Source of the DNA: Limnomonas spitsbergensis
Taxonomy: Eukaryota; Chlorophyta; Chlorophyceae; Chlamydomonadales
NCBI GenBank assembly: GCA_037349105.1
Contig: JAYJMM010000015.1
Coordinates: 496,001 to 560,000, forward strand
Direction: 5' to 3'
Length of the DNA: 64,000 nt
The position numbers and the translations under genes are program-made. A model generated the notes under the pieces. That model worked only from the letters and a program-made list of their open reading frames with translations. It was not told the origin of the DNA and made no database searches. Of the stretch, positions 43,735 through 55,100 are shown piece by piece. Each line of letters starts with the position of its first letter. Within the stretch, counting starts at the first letter, position 1.

Positions 43735-43815
43735 ACATTATTTCCTCCCAATTGGGCGCCCACGCGGCGGAGCCTTTTTGAGCAGGGCCCAGAGGTGTAA
43801 TGTCATTGACTACAG
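43735..43815 (+). mobile_element. Retrotransposon 3'-tail element
   Basis: Contains TTTCCTCCCAATTGGGCGCC, CACGCGGCGGAGCC, TTTTTGAGCAGGGCCCAGAG and GTGTAATGTCATTGAC. It follows directly on the element before it. Confidence 0.85.
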
Positions 43816-43949
43816 ATGGTCGTCACTGGTGGAATCGAGCTCTTGGTAGGGAAGTCAAGCCCTCCGTGCCTCATGCATGCTGACAGCCAGCATTCCAGTG
43901 CTATGCGCATCATGCCATGCACCCATCACTGGATGGTGAGTGCCACAGG

Positions 43950-44111
43950 CCAATAACGTTACACCCCTGGGCTCTGCTCATGTCAATAACGTTACACCCC
44001 TGGGCTCTGCTCATGTCAATAACGTTACACCTCTGGGCCCGATCAAAGCTCGGCCGCATGGGCGCCCAACTGTTCAGAAGGGAGAAAAGAAGAAACTAAA
44101 AGGAAGAGGGG
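43950..44111 (-). mobile_element. Tail of LINE copy 2 with its last 33 bases tandemly triplicated
   Basis: On the minus strand the terminal module GAGCAGAGCCCAGGGGTG, TAACGTTATTGACAT occurs twice after a GGGCCCAGAGGTGTAACG copy. This is terminal reiteration, as non-LTR elements without poly(A) often show. Confidence 0.85.
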
Positions 44112-44925
44112 GGGGAAGGAACAAAAGGAGAGGCCGGGAAGGCAAAGAAGACCAAGTCCGACATCTGAGTTCCACTAGAGATTAGCCCCCAATAAAGCCT
44201 CTAAAAAAGAAAAGTCCACTGAAGCAAGCGTATCCCACCCCTGCTTGGCCGTGAGGGCGCCCGCTGATCAGAAGGGAGAAGAGAAGAAATAAAAAAGAGG
44301 GGAAACAACAACAACAACAAAAAAGACCAAAAGAGAAGGCCGGAAAGGCAATCGACACAGGCGCCTCAGAATCCCTAGAGACTAACCCTCAACAATGCCC
44401 ACAGCACAGTCCACAAAAGCAAGTGCATCCCACCCCTGCTCAGCCTGGTACAGCTGGTGGAAGTTAGTGGCAGCGCCTGGAGGACCTGCCCACCCCCGCT
44501 CTCGCAACTGCTCCCTGACACGAGGGCAATGGAAGCATACATGTAGCGCAGCCTCCACCTGCTCGCTATCCCCCAGTGCCCGACACCGCTGGGCGCTGGC
44601 AGCAGCGTGCCTCTCGCCGCTGACCGTTGCATCGTCCTCTGGTATCGGCCGTGCTGATCGCGCCGAGCCGCAGTCGCGAATTTATGCGCACACAAGCACT
44701 CCCTCCGGCTAGTGCGGCTCTTGGCTTGCGCCAGCACGGCACCCGCCGCGGACTGGAACCAGGCGAGGTAGGTCGCCGCAGATCTGTGCTCGGTGGTAGG
44801 GTCCCTGGGGTCCCCACCGCCGCTTGCGTCCAGCCGTGCTTGCGTCCAGCCTTGCTTCCGCCCAACAATGAAGTTGGGAGAAGGACAGCGAGATGCTAGT
44901 GCCACAGGCGTGCAGTGCTGCACGC
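44112..44925 (-). mobile_element. Truncated non-LTR retrotransposon, copy 2 (inverted)
   Basis: Matches copy 1 from about 35930 to 36600, including the shared frame ending GGMHLLLWTVLWALLRVSL and the 3' flank with ACTTTTCTTTTTTAGAGGC. Short internal duplications (GCTTGCGTCCAGCC, twice) and gaps distinguish it. It has no intact ORF. Confidence 0.8.
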
Positions 44926-44934
44926 ACCATACAC

Positions 44935-45368
44935 TTTTTTAGGGTGTTGGGCTAGGGGCGCCGGCGAGCGTGTGGAAGATGCGTTGCATGAGTGCATGCT
45001 TTTAATGCCCCAGCATGCTGGATCAACTAAGGGAGCGGGGATGGGCAGGTCCTTCGGACGGTGCTAGAGACTTCTTCCAGTTGTCCTGGGGCAGGCCTGG
45101 GTGGGATGCCTTGGCTTTTATTGGAAGACGTACCGTAGTAGATATCATTAAGGCGTAGACGTGTTTCAGAGGCTGGAACTTCCTTTGTCCTTGTTTTCCA
45201 TCCTTCTGTCTGTACCTTTACTTTATTTCCCACTTTCGGCACTTTTCCTCCTTTTTTTATTCTGCCCCCTGATCTTGTTTCATTCTTTCCTCCCAACCCT
45301 GTAGTTAGCGCCCACGCAGCCGGGCCTTTTTGAGCAGGGCCCAGAGGTGTAACGTCATTGACATAATT
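44935..45368 (+). mobile_element. Truncated non-LTR retrotransposon, copy 3
   Basis: Matches copy 1 from about 36195: GTGTTGGGC, GTGGAAGATGCGTTGCATGA, GGGAGCGGGGATGGGCAGGT, CTGGGTGGGATGC. It ends with a full tail at 45285-45368 (GCGCCCACGCAGCCGGGCC, GAGGTGTAACGTCATTGAC). It abuts copy 2 head to head (5' ends adjacent). Confidence 0.75.
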
Positions 45369-46137
45369 TTTAGGAGTGCAGAATCATGGCATTGGTAATG
45401 CTGGTTATACAACGTTGGCGATAGTGAGTGCATAATGAGAAAGCAACAGCACCCAATCTGATGAAATATTTCAATGCACCATTACACAATGATTGCACCC
45501 CCTGATTGTGCCAGCAAGCAGCACGCATGTATTATTCGTCTCACGTGCACTGTGCAGAAGGGAAGACAGAAGATAGGCTGCAACTTCAATGCATGCATTC
45601 AGAAAGGCACGATCTGTCTAGACAGGAGACACCTATCCAAATCTCCGACCTCAGCAGAACCCATATACTACTAGGTAGGGGCAAGCCTCTGAGTATGAAC
45701 GGCCCGATGATGGACCTCTGTAGAGGACGCTGGTCTTGGGCAGAAAACCCTTGTCTCAACGATAATAAGGAGGATGATTGGTAACCGGCAACCGAAGTTT
45801 TCGAATGTAATCTAGCTTCATTCTCCCTCAAGGATCCCCCCGCTAATATCATCGACACGGATCTGCGGGTCTCCCCTCGCTTGCAACGGCTACCCTGGCT
45901 TCCCACCTTGGACTGCCCCTCCGTGGACTTCCAGGGATAATTTAAACAAGAACTTAGCGAGTGCTCATTAAATCTGCTCTACTGGATGTGATGAGTTCCC
46001 CAAAGAGACACAAGTCGGGGTAAGTGGCAAACGGGACCTTGATGACGCCGATTGGATCGGATCAGCGACCAGGCGTCGATATGTTCATGAGACATAGGTA
46101 TATGAAAGATCATAACTGACGCTGGCTTCGCCTCATC
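45369..46137. other. Upstream region of the transporter gene
   Basis: No exon or array is seen. The promoter of the gene starting at 46138 should lie here. Confidence 0.4.
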
Positions 46138-49100
46138 ATGGTCAGCGTGGAGCACCTGGCATCGCCCCGGGCCAGCATAGAGCATGCCTCGGTGAGCACG
46201 CCCAAACATGCTCAGCCCTGTCCATGCCATGCGATGCAACCTCACTGGATTGTCCTGTCCATGACATGCGATGCAACCTCACTGGATGGCCTGCTTTTGT
46301 TTAAGTACGTACAGTACCAGACTTGTATTGGAAGACCGCTGAGGACCAAACCTGACCAGCCAGCGGCTGTGTCACTGGGTGCCCAGGCAGCAGGGCATGC
46401 TGCAGCAGGCCCCCACGGCTACAGGCCATGATGAACCTGAACTGCAGCTGAAGTGCCATGAAATATCCAGTGCTGAGTGGGGTTCAGTCACAATCAATCC
46501 ACAAGTCCCTTAACAAACACGAATCTGCGGCATCTGACTGCATACATCCCAAAGGCCAACGTTAAGCTGCCTCTTTTGAATGCTGCGTCCCAGGATGAAC
46601 AGTCTGACTCACAGTCCAAGGTGGAGGCACAGGCTGGATTTGTGGCCCAGGTTTCGTCAGTCCTCTTCTGTGAGTGAAGGCTGGCGCCAGGCAGTGTTTA
46701 TTTTTCGTGTCTCGGCTACGTGTCAGCTACACTCCGACCTCTGGCCAGCAGCCCCACCTGTGGCCAGCCATGCTGCTCTCGCCACCAGTCATAGGCCGGT
46801 CCAGGTTTGTTACAAATCTGGCTTTTGACAGCCGCAGTGGGGTTTGCCGAAGTTGGACTGGTAACCGGAAGGAAACAGTGGTGCTAGGAGGGGCAGGGTT
46901 GGGTCAGGAGAGGAAGCGAGGCTTGACTGGAGCCACATGCCTTTGTCTGTCTAGCTGGGCTGGGATGTCGTCAGTGGCCCCCCTCACTGTCGAATATGAT
47001 ATATCATATCATATGTGGATATATCATATATCATATGGGTCTTATGCATGCCATGCATATTACCATGTAGAGCCGCAAACTCGTGCGACCGGCCTCGCTG
47101 CATAAGGCCCAGTATTTTTGTTCTCTAGATAAGCAATTCATAAAAATGCCTGAGGTGAGAAAGTGTGGAGAGGGGTTGGGGGGATCCTCTCTCAGGCTGA
47201 GGACCCCCCCCCCCAACAGGAGCGCTGCATTATGAATGCCCCATTCCAAACAAACTAATCTTTGACTCCCGTCTGCCCTCCCTCTTCTCCCCCCGCGTGC
47301 AGACCTCCTTGTCTCCACTGCGATGTCCTTCATCAATAAATGGGCGCTGCAGCTGTTCCCCCTCCCGACCACGCTGCTGCTACTGCAGGTGACCTTGGCA
47401 TTCGAATGCATACCTGCTGCTACTGCGACCGTTTCTGCTACTGCTGCTACTGCTACTACTGCTACTACTGCTGCCATATCTGGTGCTATTCATGTTGCTG
47501 CTGCTACTGCTGTTGTTGTTGCTACTGCTGTTGCCACTTCTGTTGCTACTACTGTTGCTGTTTATGCTACAGTTGCTTCTGTTTCTGCTACTTATGTTGC
47601 TACTGCTGTCTTTGTTTCTGATACTGTTGCTACAGTTGCTACTGCTGCTGGTACTGCTGCTGTTGTTGCTGCTGCTGCTTTCCTACTGCTGCTGCTGTTC
47701 TTACTCGTGCTGCTGCTGCCACTGCTGCCCGTCCCGCTTCCGACCCACTGCCGCTGCTGCAGATGACGGCTGCGGGGATCATTGTGATGATGCTGTCGGC
47801 GGCGGGGGTTGTCAAGTTTGAACTCTGGTCGTGGTACAGGTGAAAGACAAGAATCGGAGTTTGAATTCTGGCCACGAGACATAAGCAGTAAAGGAAAACG
47901 ATTTTGAACCCTAATCGTGGTACAGGTGCAGTACCATAATTCGAATTAACTCTGGTTGGGGACTCGTGGTACAGGTACAGTCCAAACATTCGGATTTTAC
48001 CTCTGGTCGCTGACTCGTGGTACACGTGCAGTACAAGTATGTGTGTTTGAACTCTGATCATGGACTCGTGGTTCAGATGCACTGGAGGAATACGAGTTAG
48101 AACTCTGGTCATCGTACAGGTACAGGGTGTGAAAACGAGTTTGAAGTCTGGTCGTGGTGCAGGTGCAGGTGGGTTTTTTGCACAAGGCCCACCCCTCCGG
48201 TCATCGCCATGATGTAGCTGAATAGTAGTTGAAGCTTTGTATACAAACACGGGTCCCAAACCTGAACACGGGATCCTGAATCCAGAGCAGCGCATCGCTG
48301 TTGGGTATTGCCAGGGCCTGCCTGCAGGTTTACGAGTTTACAAAACCCAAACGCTGAACATTAAACCCTGCTGGGAATCGCCAGGGCCTGTCTGCGGGTT
48401 AAAGATTTTAAAAACCCCCAACACTTAATCCTAAACCCTGTTGGGCATTGCCAAAGCCTACCTGCGGGTTAAAGAGTTTACAAAACCCCAACACTTAACC
48501 CTAAACCCTGTTGGACATTGCCAGGGCCTGTCTGCGGGTTTAATAGTCTATGCAAACCAAGCACGTACCCCTTAATGCTGTTAGACATTGCCAGGGCCTG
48601 CCTGTCGGCTGCATCTGCCTCTTCTTAGTCCAGTGCCACAGATAAAAACAGCAACAGATGCAGCTTGTCCCATGGCATGCGTTTCCTCGGTGCCCAGTAC
48701 AAAGCAAGGCTCTGAAATCCCTATTTTGATGTGCTGGATTTGGCATGCACCACCACCATCGGATGCACGGCAGTTGTAACCCTAAAACCGGAACCCTAAA
48801 CCCTAAATCTCCCTAGTGTGCGCAGGTGATGGCAGCTGCACCGCAACTACCACCTAATGGGCTGTAGTAATACTCTAGACCCTTAACCCTGCATTTGAAA
48901 CCCTAAACCCTTAATCCCTCCTTGGGAGAACGTAGGGGTGGCAGCTACAGGGGAGTCGGGGGGACACCCCCTGATGGATTGTACTTACAACCCTCCACCC
49001 TTCCCCATCCCTCATTGGATGAGCAGGTGTCGGCAGCTGATGAGCATCACCGTCTTTTATGTGGCGAACACGGCGCTGTCCTTAGGTGGCCTTGCTAAGA

Positions 49101-52100
49101 TCAATATCCCCATCTACACCACGCTCAAGCGCCTGACGCCCATCTTCGTGCTGTTGCTGAAGGTGAGCCTCGGGCAGAGTCTGGCCGTGCACATGCCCTT
49201 TTTACTTTTCAGGACAAAGGCAGGCCCCCCTTTAAGATGATGGGTGATGGGTTACACTTTTGAAGAGTACAGGGTTTCACTTCTTTAAGGTTGAAGAGTA
49301 ACACTCCACATCTAGGGTGTGGGGTTAGGGATTACAATACCCAACTTTTGACTATCGCTTGGCCATCCCTTCCACACCTCAGGTCAAAATTGCATGCATG
49401 CATGGGAGGCATGTTTGAGGGGCATGCATAAGGGGCTTGAATGAGGCGCATGCATGGGGAGCATACGTGAGGAACATGCATCAGCAAGAGCGTTTGGAAC
49501 AGATGTTAGGACTGTGCATGATGAACAAGTATAAGGTGCATGGGGAGCATACATGATGGGCGTGCATGAGCAGGAGCATTTCGAGCAGATATGAGGACTG
49601 TGCATGATGAGCGTGTATAAGGTGCATGCATGGGGAGCATACATGATGGGCGTGCATGCGTGGGGAGCATGCATGATAGGCGTGCATGAGGCTCATGCGG
49701 TGAGAGCACGTATGAGGTGCATCTATGGGGGGCATGCACAAGGACCCAGCTCCCCACCCCAGCCTCCCTGATCCCCCTACTGCCCCCCAATGCACAGCTC
49801 GTCATGACCCGGCGGGCCCCGCCCTGGCACGTCAGCGCGTCGGTGCTCATGGTGGTCTTCGGCTGCGTCATTGCCGGCGCTGGTGACCTGGCGTTCGACC
49901 TGACGGGCTACGTGTACTCAGTAGGCAGCTGTGCCATGCAGGTGTGACGCAAGCTCCCAAAGTCGGGACCTGGGTGTACTACAAGCCTGATGGCCATGCA
50001 GGTGTTTCAGCCTGCCATGCGCCATGCAGGTGTGATGGCATGCCCTGCACCATGCAGGTGTGATAGCATGCCCTGCACCATGCAGGTGTGATGGCATGCC
50101 CTGCACCATGCAGGTGTCATAGCATGCCCTGCACCATGCAGGTGTGATGGCATACCCTGCACCATGCAGGTGTAAAGGCATGCTCTGCACCATGCAGGTG
50201 TGACGGCAAGCCTTCCTAGACAGAACCTGGGATGCATCATATGCCTGATGGCCATGCAGGTGTCTTGGCATGCCCTGCGCCATGCAGGTGTCACGGCATG
50301 CCCTGCGCCATGCAGGTATCACGGCATGCCCTGCGCCATGCAGGTGGCACAGCATACCCTGCGCCATGCAGGTATCACGGCATGCCCTGCGCCATGCAGG
50401 TGGCACAGCATACCCTGCGCCATGCAGGTGTCACGGCATGCCCTGCGCCATGCAGGTGTCACGGCATGCCCTGCGCTATGCAGGTGGCACGGCATGCCCT
50501 GCGCCCTGCAGGTGACACGGCATGCCCTGCGCCATGCAGGTGTCACGGCATGCCCTGAGCCATGCAGGTGTCACGGCATGCCCTGGGCCATGCAGGTGTC
50601 ACGGCATGCCCTGCGCCCTGCAGGTGTCACGGTATGCCCTGAGCCATGCAGGTGTCACAGCATACCCTGAGCCATGCAGGTGTCACAGCATGCCCTGGGC
50701 CATGCAGGTGTCACGGCATGCCCTGCGCCATGCAGGTGTGACGGCATGCCCTGAGCCATGCAGGTGTCACGGCATGCCCTGCGCCATGCAGGTGTCAAGG
50801 CATGCCCGGGGCCATGCAGGTGTCACGGCATGTCCTGCGCCATGCAGGTGTCAAGGCATGCCCTGGGCAATGCAGGTGTCACGGCATGCCCTGGGCCATG
50901 CAGGTGTCACGGCATGCCCTGCGCCATGCAGGTGTCACGGCATGCCCTGAGCCATGCAGGTGTCATGGCATGCCCTGCGCCATGCAGGTGACACGGCATG
51001 CCCTGCGCCATGCAGGTGTCACGGCATGCCCTGCGCCATGCAGGTGTCTCGGCATGCCCTGCGCCATGCAGGTTTCACGGCATGCCCTGAGCCATGCATG
51101 TGGCACGGCATACCCTGAGCCATGCAGGTGGCACGTCATGACCTGCGCCCTGACACGGCATGCCCTGAGCCATGCAGGTGTCTCGGCATGCCCTGCGCCA
51201 TGCAGGTGTCACGGCATGCCCTGCGCTATGCAGGTGGCACGGCATGCCCTGAGCCATGCAGGTGGCACATCATGCCCTGCGCCCTGCAGGTGACACGGCA
51301 TGCCCTGAGCCATGCAGGTGTCACGGCATGCCCTGCGCCCTGCAGGTGACACGGCATGCCCTGCGCCATGCAGGTGTTACGGCATGCCCGGGGCCATGCA
51401 GGTGTCACGGCATGCCCTGGGCCATGCAGGTGTCTCGGCATGCCCTGCGCCATGCAGGTTTCACGGCATGCCCTGAGCCATGCAGGTGGCACGGCATGCC
51501 CTGCGCCCTGACACGGCATGCCCTAAGCCATGCAGGTGTCTCGGCATGCCCAGCGCCATGCAGGTTTCACGGCATGCCCTGAGCCATGCAGGTTTCACGG
51601 CATGCCCTGAGCCATGCAGGTGGCACGGCATGCCCTGCGCCCTGCAGGTGACACGGCATGCCCTGAGCCATGCAGGTCTCACGGCCTGCCCTGCGCCCTG
51701 CAGGTGACACGGCATGCCCTGTGCCCTGCAGGTGTCGCGGCATGCCCTGCGCCATGCACGTGTCTCCGCATGCCCTTCGCCATGCAGGTGTCACGGCATG
51801 CCCTGCGCTATGCAGGTGGCACAGCATGCCCTGAGCCATGCAGGTTGCACGTCATGCCCTGCGCCCTGCAGGTGACACGGCATGCCCTGAGCCATGCAGG
51901 TGTCACGGCATGCCCTGCGCCATGCAGGTGTCACGGCATGCCCTGCGCCATGCAGGTGTCACGGCATGCCCTGCGCCATGCAGGTGTCACGGCATGCCCT
52001 GAGCCATGCAGGTGTCACGGCATGCCCTGAGCCATGCAGGTGTCATGGCATGCCCTGAGCCATGCAGGTGTCTCGGCATGCCCTGAGCCATGCAGGTGTC

Positions 52101-55100
52101 ACGGCATGCCCTGAGCCATGCAGGTGTGACGGCATGCCCTGCGCCATGCAGATGTCACGGCATGCCCTGCGCCATGCAGGTGTCACGGCATGCCCTGCGC
52201 TATGCAGGTGGCACGGCATGATCTGAGCCATGCAGGTGTCACGGCATGCCCTGCGCCATGCAGGTGTCTTGGCATGCCCTGCGCTATGCAGGTGGCACGG
52301 CATGATCTGAGCCATGCAGGTGTCACGGCGTGCCCTGAGCCATGCGTGTGGCATGGCATGCCCTGAGCCATGCAGGTGTCACGGCATGCCCTGCGCCATG
52401 CAGGTGTCACGGCATGCCCTGAGCCATGCAGGTGTCACGGCATGCCCGGGGCCATGCAGGTGTCATGGCATGCCCTGCGCCATGCAGGTGTCAAGGCATG
52501 CCCTGGGCAATGCAGGTGTCACGGCATGCCCTGGGCCATGCAGGTGTCACGGCATGCCCTGCGCCATGCAGGTGTCACGGCATGCCCTGAGCCATGCAGG
52601 TGTCACGGCATGCCCTGCGCCATGCAGGTGACACGGCATGCCCTGCGCCATGCAGGTGTCACGGCATGCCCTGCGCCATGCAGGTGTCTCGGCATGCCCT
52701 GCGCCATGCAGGTTTCACAGCATGCCCTGAGCCATGCAGGTGGCACGGCATACCCTGAGCCATGCAGGTGGCACGTCATGACCTGCGCCCTGACACGGCA
52801 TGCCCTGAGCCATGCAGGTGTCTCGGCATGCCCTGCGCCATGCAGGTTTCACGGCATGCCCTGCGCTATGCAGGTGGCACGGCATGCCCTGAGCCATGCA
52901 GGTGGCACATCATGCCCTGCGCCCTGCAGGTGACACGGCATGCCCTGAGCCATGCAGGTGTCACGGCATGCCCTGCGCCCTGCAGGTGACACGGCATGCC
53001 CTGCGCCATGCAGGTGTTACGGCATGCCCTGGGCCATGCAGGTGTCACGGCATGCCCTGGGCCATGCAGGTGTCTCGGCATGCCCTGCGCCATGCAGGTT
53101 TCACGGCATGCCCTGAGCCATGCAGGTGGCACGGCATGCCCTGAGCCATGCAGGTGTCACGGCATGCCCTGCGCCCTGACACGGCATGCCTCGAGCCATG
53201 CAGGTGTCTCGGCATGCCCTGCGCCATGCAGGTTTCACGGCATGCCCTGAGCCATGCAGGTTTCACGGCATGCCCTGAGCCATGCAGGTGGCACAGCATG
53301 CCCTGCGCCCTGCAGGTGACACGGCATGCCCTGAGCCATGCAGGTCTCACGGCCTGCCCTGCGCCCTGCAGGTGACACGGCATGCCCTGCGCCATGCAGG
53401 TGTCGCGGCATGCCCTGCGCCATGCACGTGTCTCCGCATGCCCTTCGCCATGCAGGTGTCTCGGCATGCCCTGCGCTATGCAGGTGGCACGGCATGCCCT
53501 GAGCCATGCAGGTGGCACGTCATGCCCTGCGCCCTGCAGGTGACACGGCATGCCCTGAGCCATGCAGGTGTCACGGCATGCCCTGCGCCATGCAGGTGTC
53601 ACGGAATGCCCTGCGCCATGCAGGTGTCACGGCATGCCCTGCGCCATGCAGGTGTCACGGCATGCCCTGAGCCATGCAGGTGTCACGGCCTGCCCTGAGC
53701 CATGCAGGTGTCATGGCATGCCTTGAGCCATGCAGGTGTCTCGGCATGCCCTGAGCCATGCAGGTGTCACGGCATGCCCTGAGCCATGCAGGTGTGACGG
53801 CATGCCCTGCGCCATGCAGATGTCACGGCATGCCCTGCGCCATGCAGGTGTCACGGCATGCCCTGCGCTATGCAGGTGGCACGGCATGATCTGAGCCATG
53901 CAGGTGTCACGGCATGCCCTGCGCCATGCAGGTGTCTCGGCATGCCCTGCGCTATGCAGGTGGCACGGCATGATCTGAGCCATGCAGGTGTCACGGCGTG
54001 CCCTGAGCCATGCGTGTGGCATGGCATGCCCTGAGCCATGCAGGTTTCACGGCATGCCCTGCGCCATGCAGGTGTCACGGCATGCCCTGAGCCATGCAGG
54101 TGTCAAGGCATGCCCGGGGCCATGCAGGTGTCACGGCATGCCCTGCGCCATGCAGGTGTCAAGGCATGCCCTGGGCAATGCAGGTGTCAAGGCATGCCCT
54201 GGGCCATGCAGGTGTCACGGCATGCCCTGCGCCATGCAGGTGTCACGGCATGCCCTGAGCCATGCAGGTGTCACGGCATGCCCTGCGCCATGCAGGTGAC
54301 ACGGCATGCCCTGCGCCATGCAGGTGTCACGGCATGCCCTGCGCCATGCAGGTGTCTCGGCATGCCCTGCGCCATGCAGGTTTCACGGCATGCCCTGAGC
54401 CATGCAGGTGGCACGGCATACCCTGAGCCATGCAGGTGGCACGTCATGACCTGCGCCCTGACACGGCATGCCCTGAGCCATGCAGGTGTCTCGGCATGCC
54501 CTGCGCCATGCAGGTTTCACGGCATGCCTTGCGCTATACAGGTGGCACGGCATGCCCTGAGCCATGCAGGTGGCACATCATGCCCTGCGCCCTGCAGGTG
54601 ACACGGCATGCCCTGAGCCATGCAGGTGTCACGGCATGCCCTGCGCCCTGCAGGTGACACGGCATGCCCTGCGCCATGCAGGTGTTACGGCATGCCCTGG
54701 GCCATGCAGGTGTCACGGCATGCCCTGGGCCATGCAGGTGTCTCGGCATGCCCTGCGCCATGCAGGTTTCACGGCATGCCCTGAGCCATGCAGGTGGCAC
54801 GGCATGCCCTGAGCCATGCAGGTGGCACGGCATGCCCTGCGCCCTGACACGGCATGCCTCGAGCCATGCAGGTATCTCGGCATGCCCTGCGCCATGCAGG
54901 TTTCACGGCATGCCCTGAGCCATGCAGGTTTCACGGCATGCCCTGAGCCATGCAGGTGGCACGGCATGCCCTGCGCCCTGCAGGTGACACGGCATGCCCT
55001 GAGCCATGCAGGTCTCACGGCCTGCCCTGTGCCCTGCAGGTGACACGGCATGCCCTGCGCCATGCAGGTGTCGCGGCATGCCCTGCGCCATGCACGTGTC

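Larger units (their letters stand above)
41941..44111. other. Intergenic stretch made largely of repeat tails
   Basis: From 41941 to 42700 I see no gene. From 42700 to 44111 at least six retrotransposon tail elements lie in both orientations (listed separately). Confidence 0.55.

Noticed and set aside
47323..47821. Poly-Leu, poly-Ala and poly-Cys ORFs
   Set aside because: Frames of a CTG/GTT array that fills transporter intron 3. Only the flanking 86 and 77 bases are exon.
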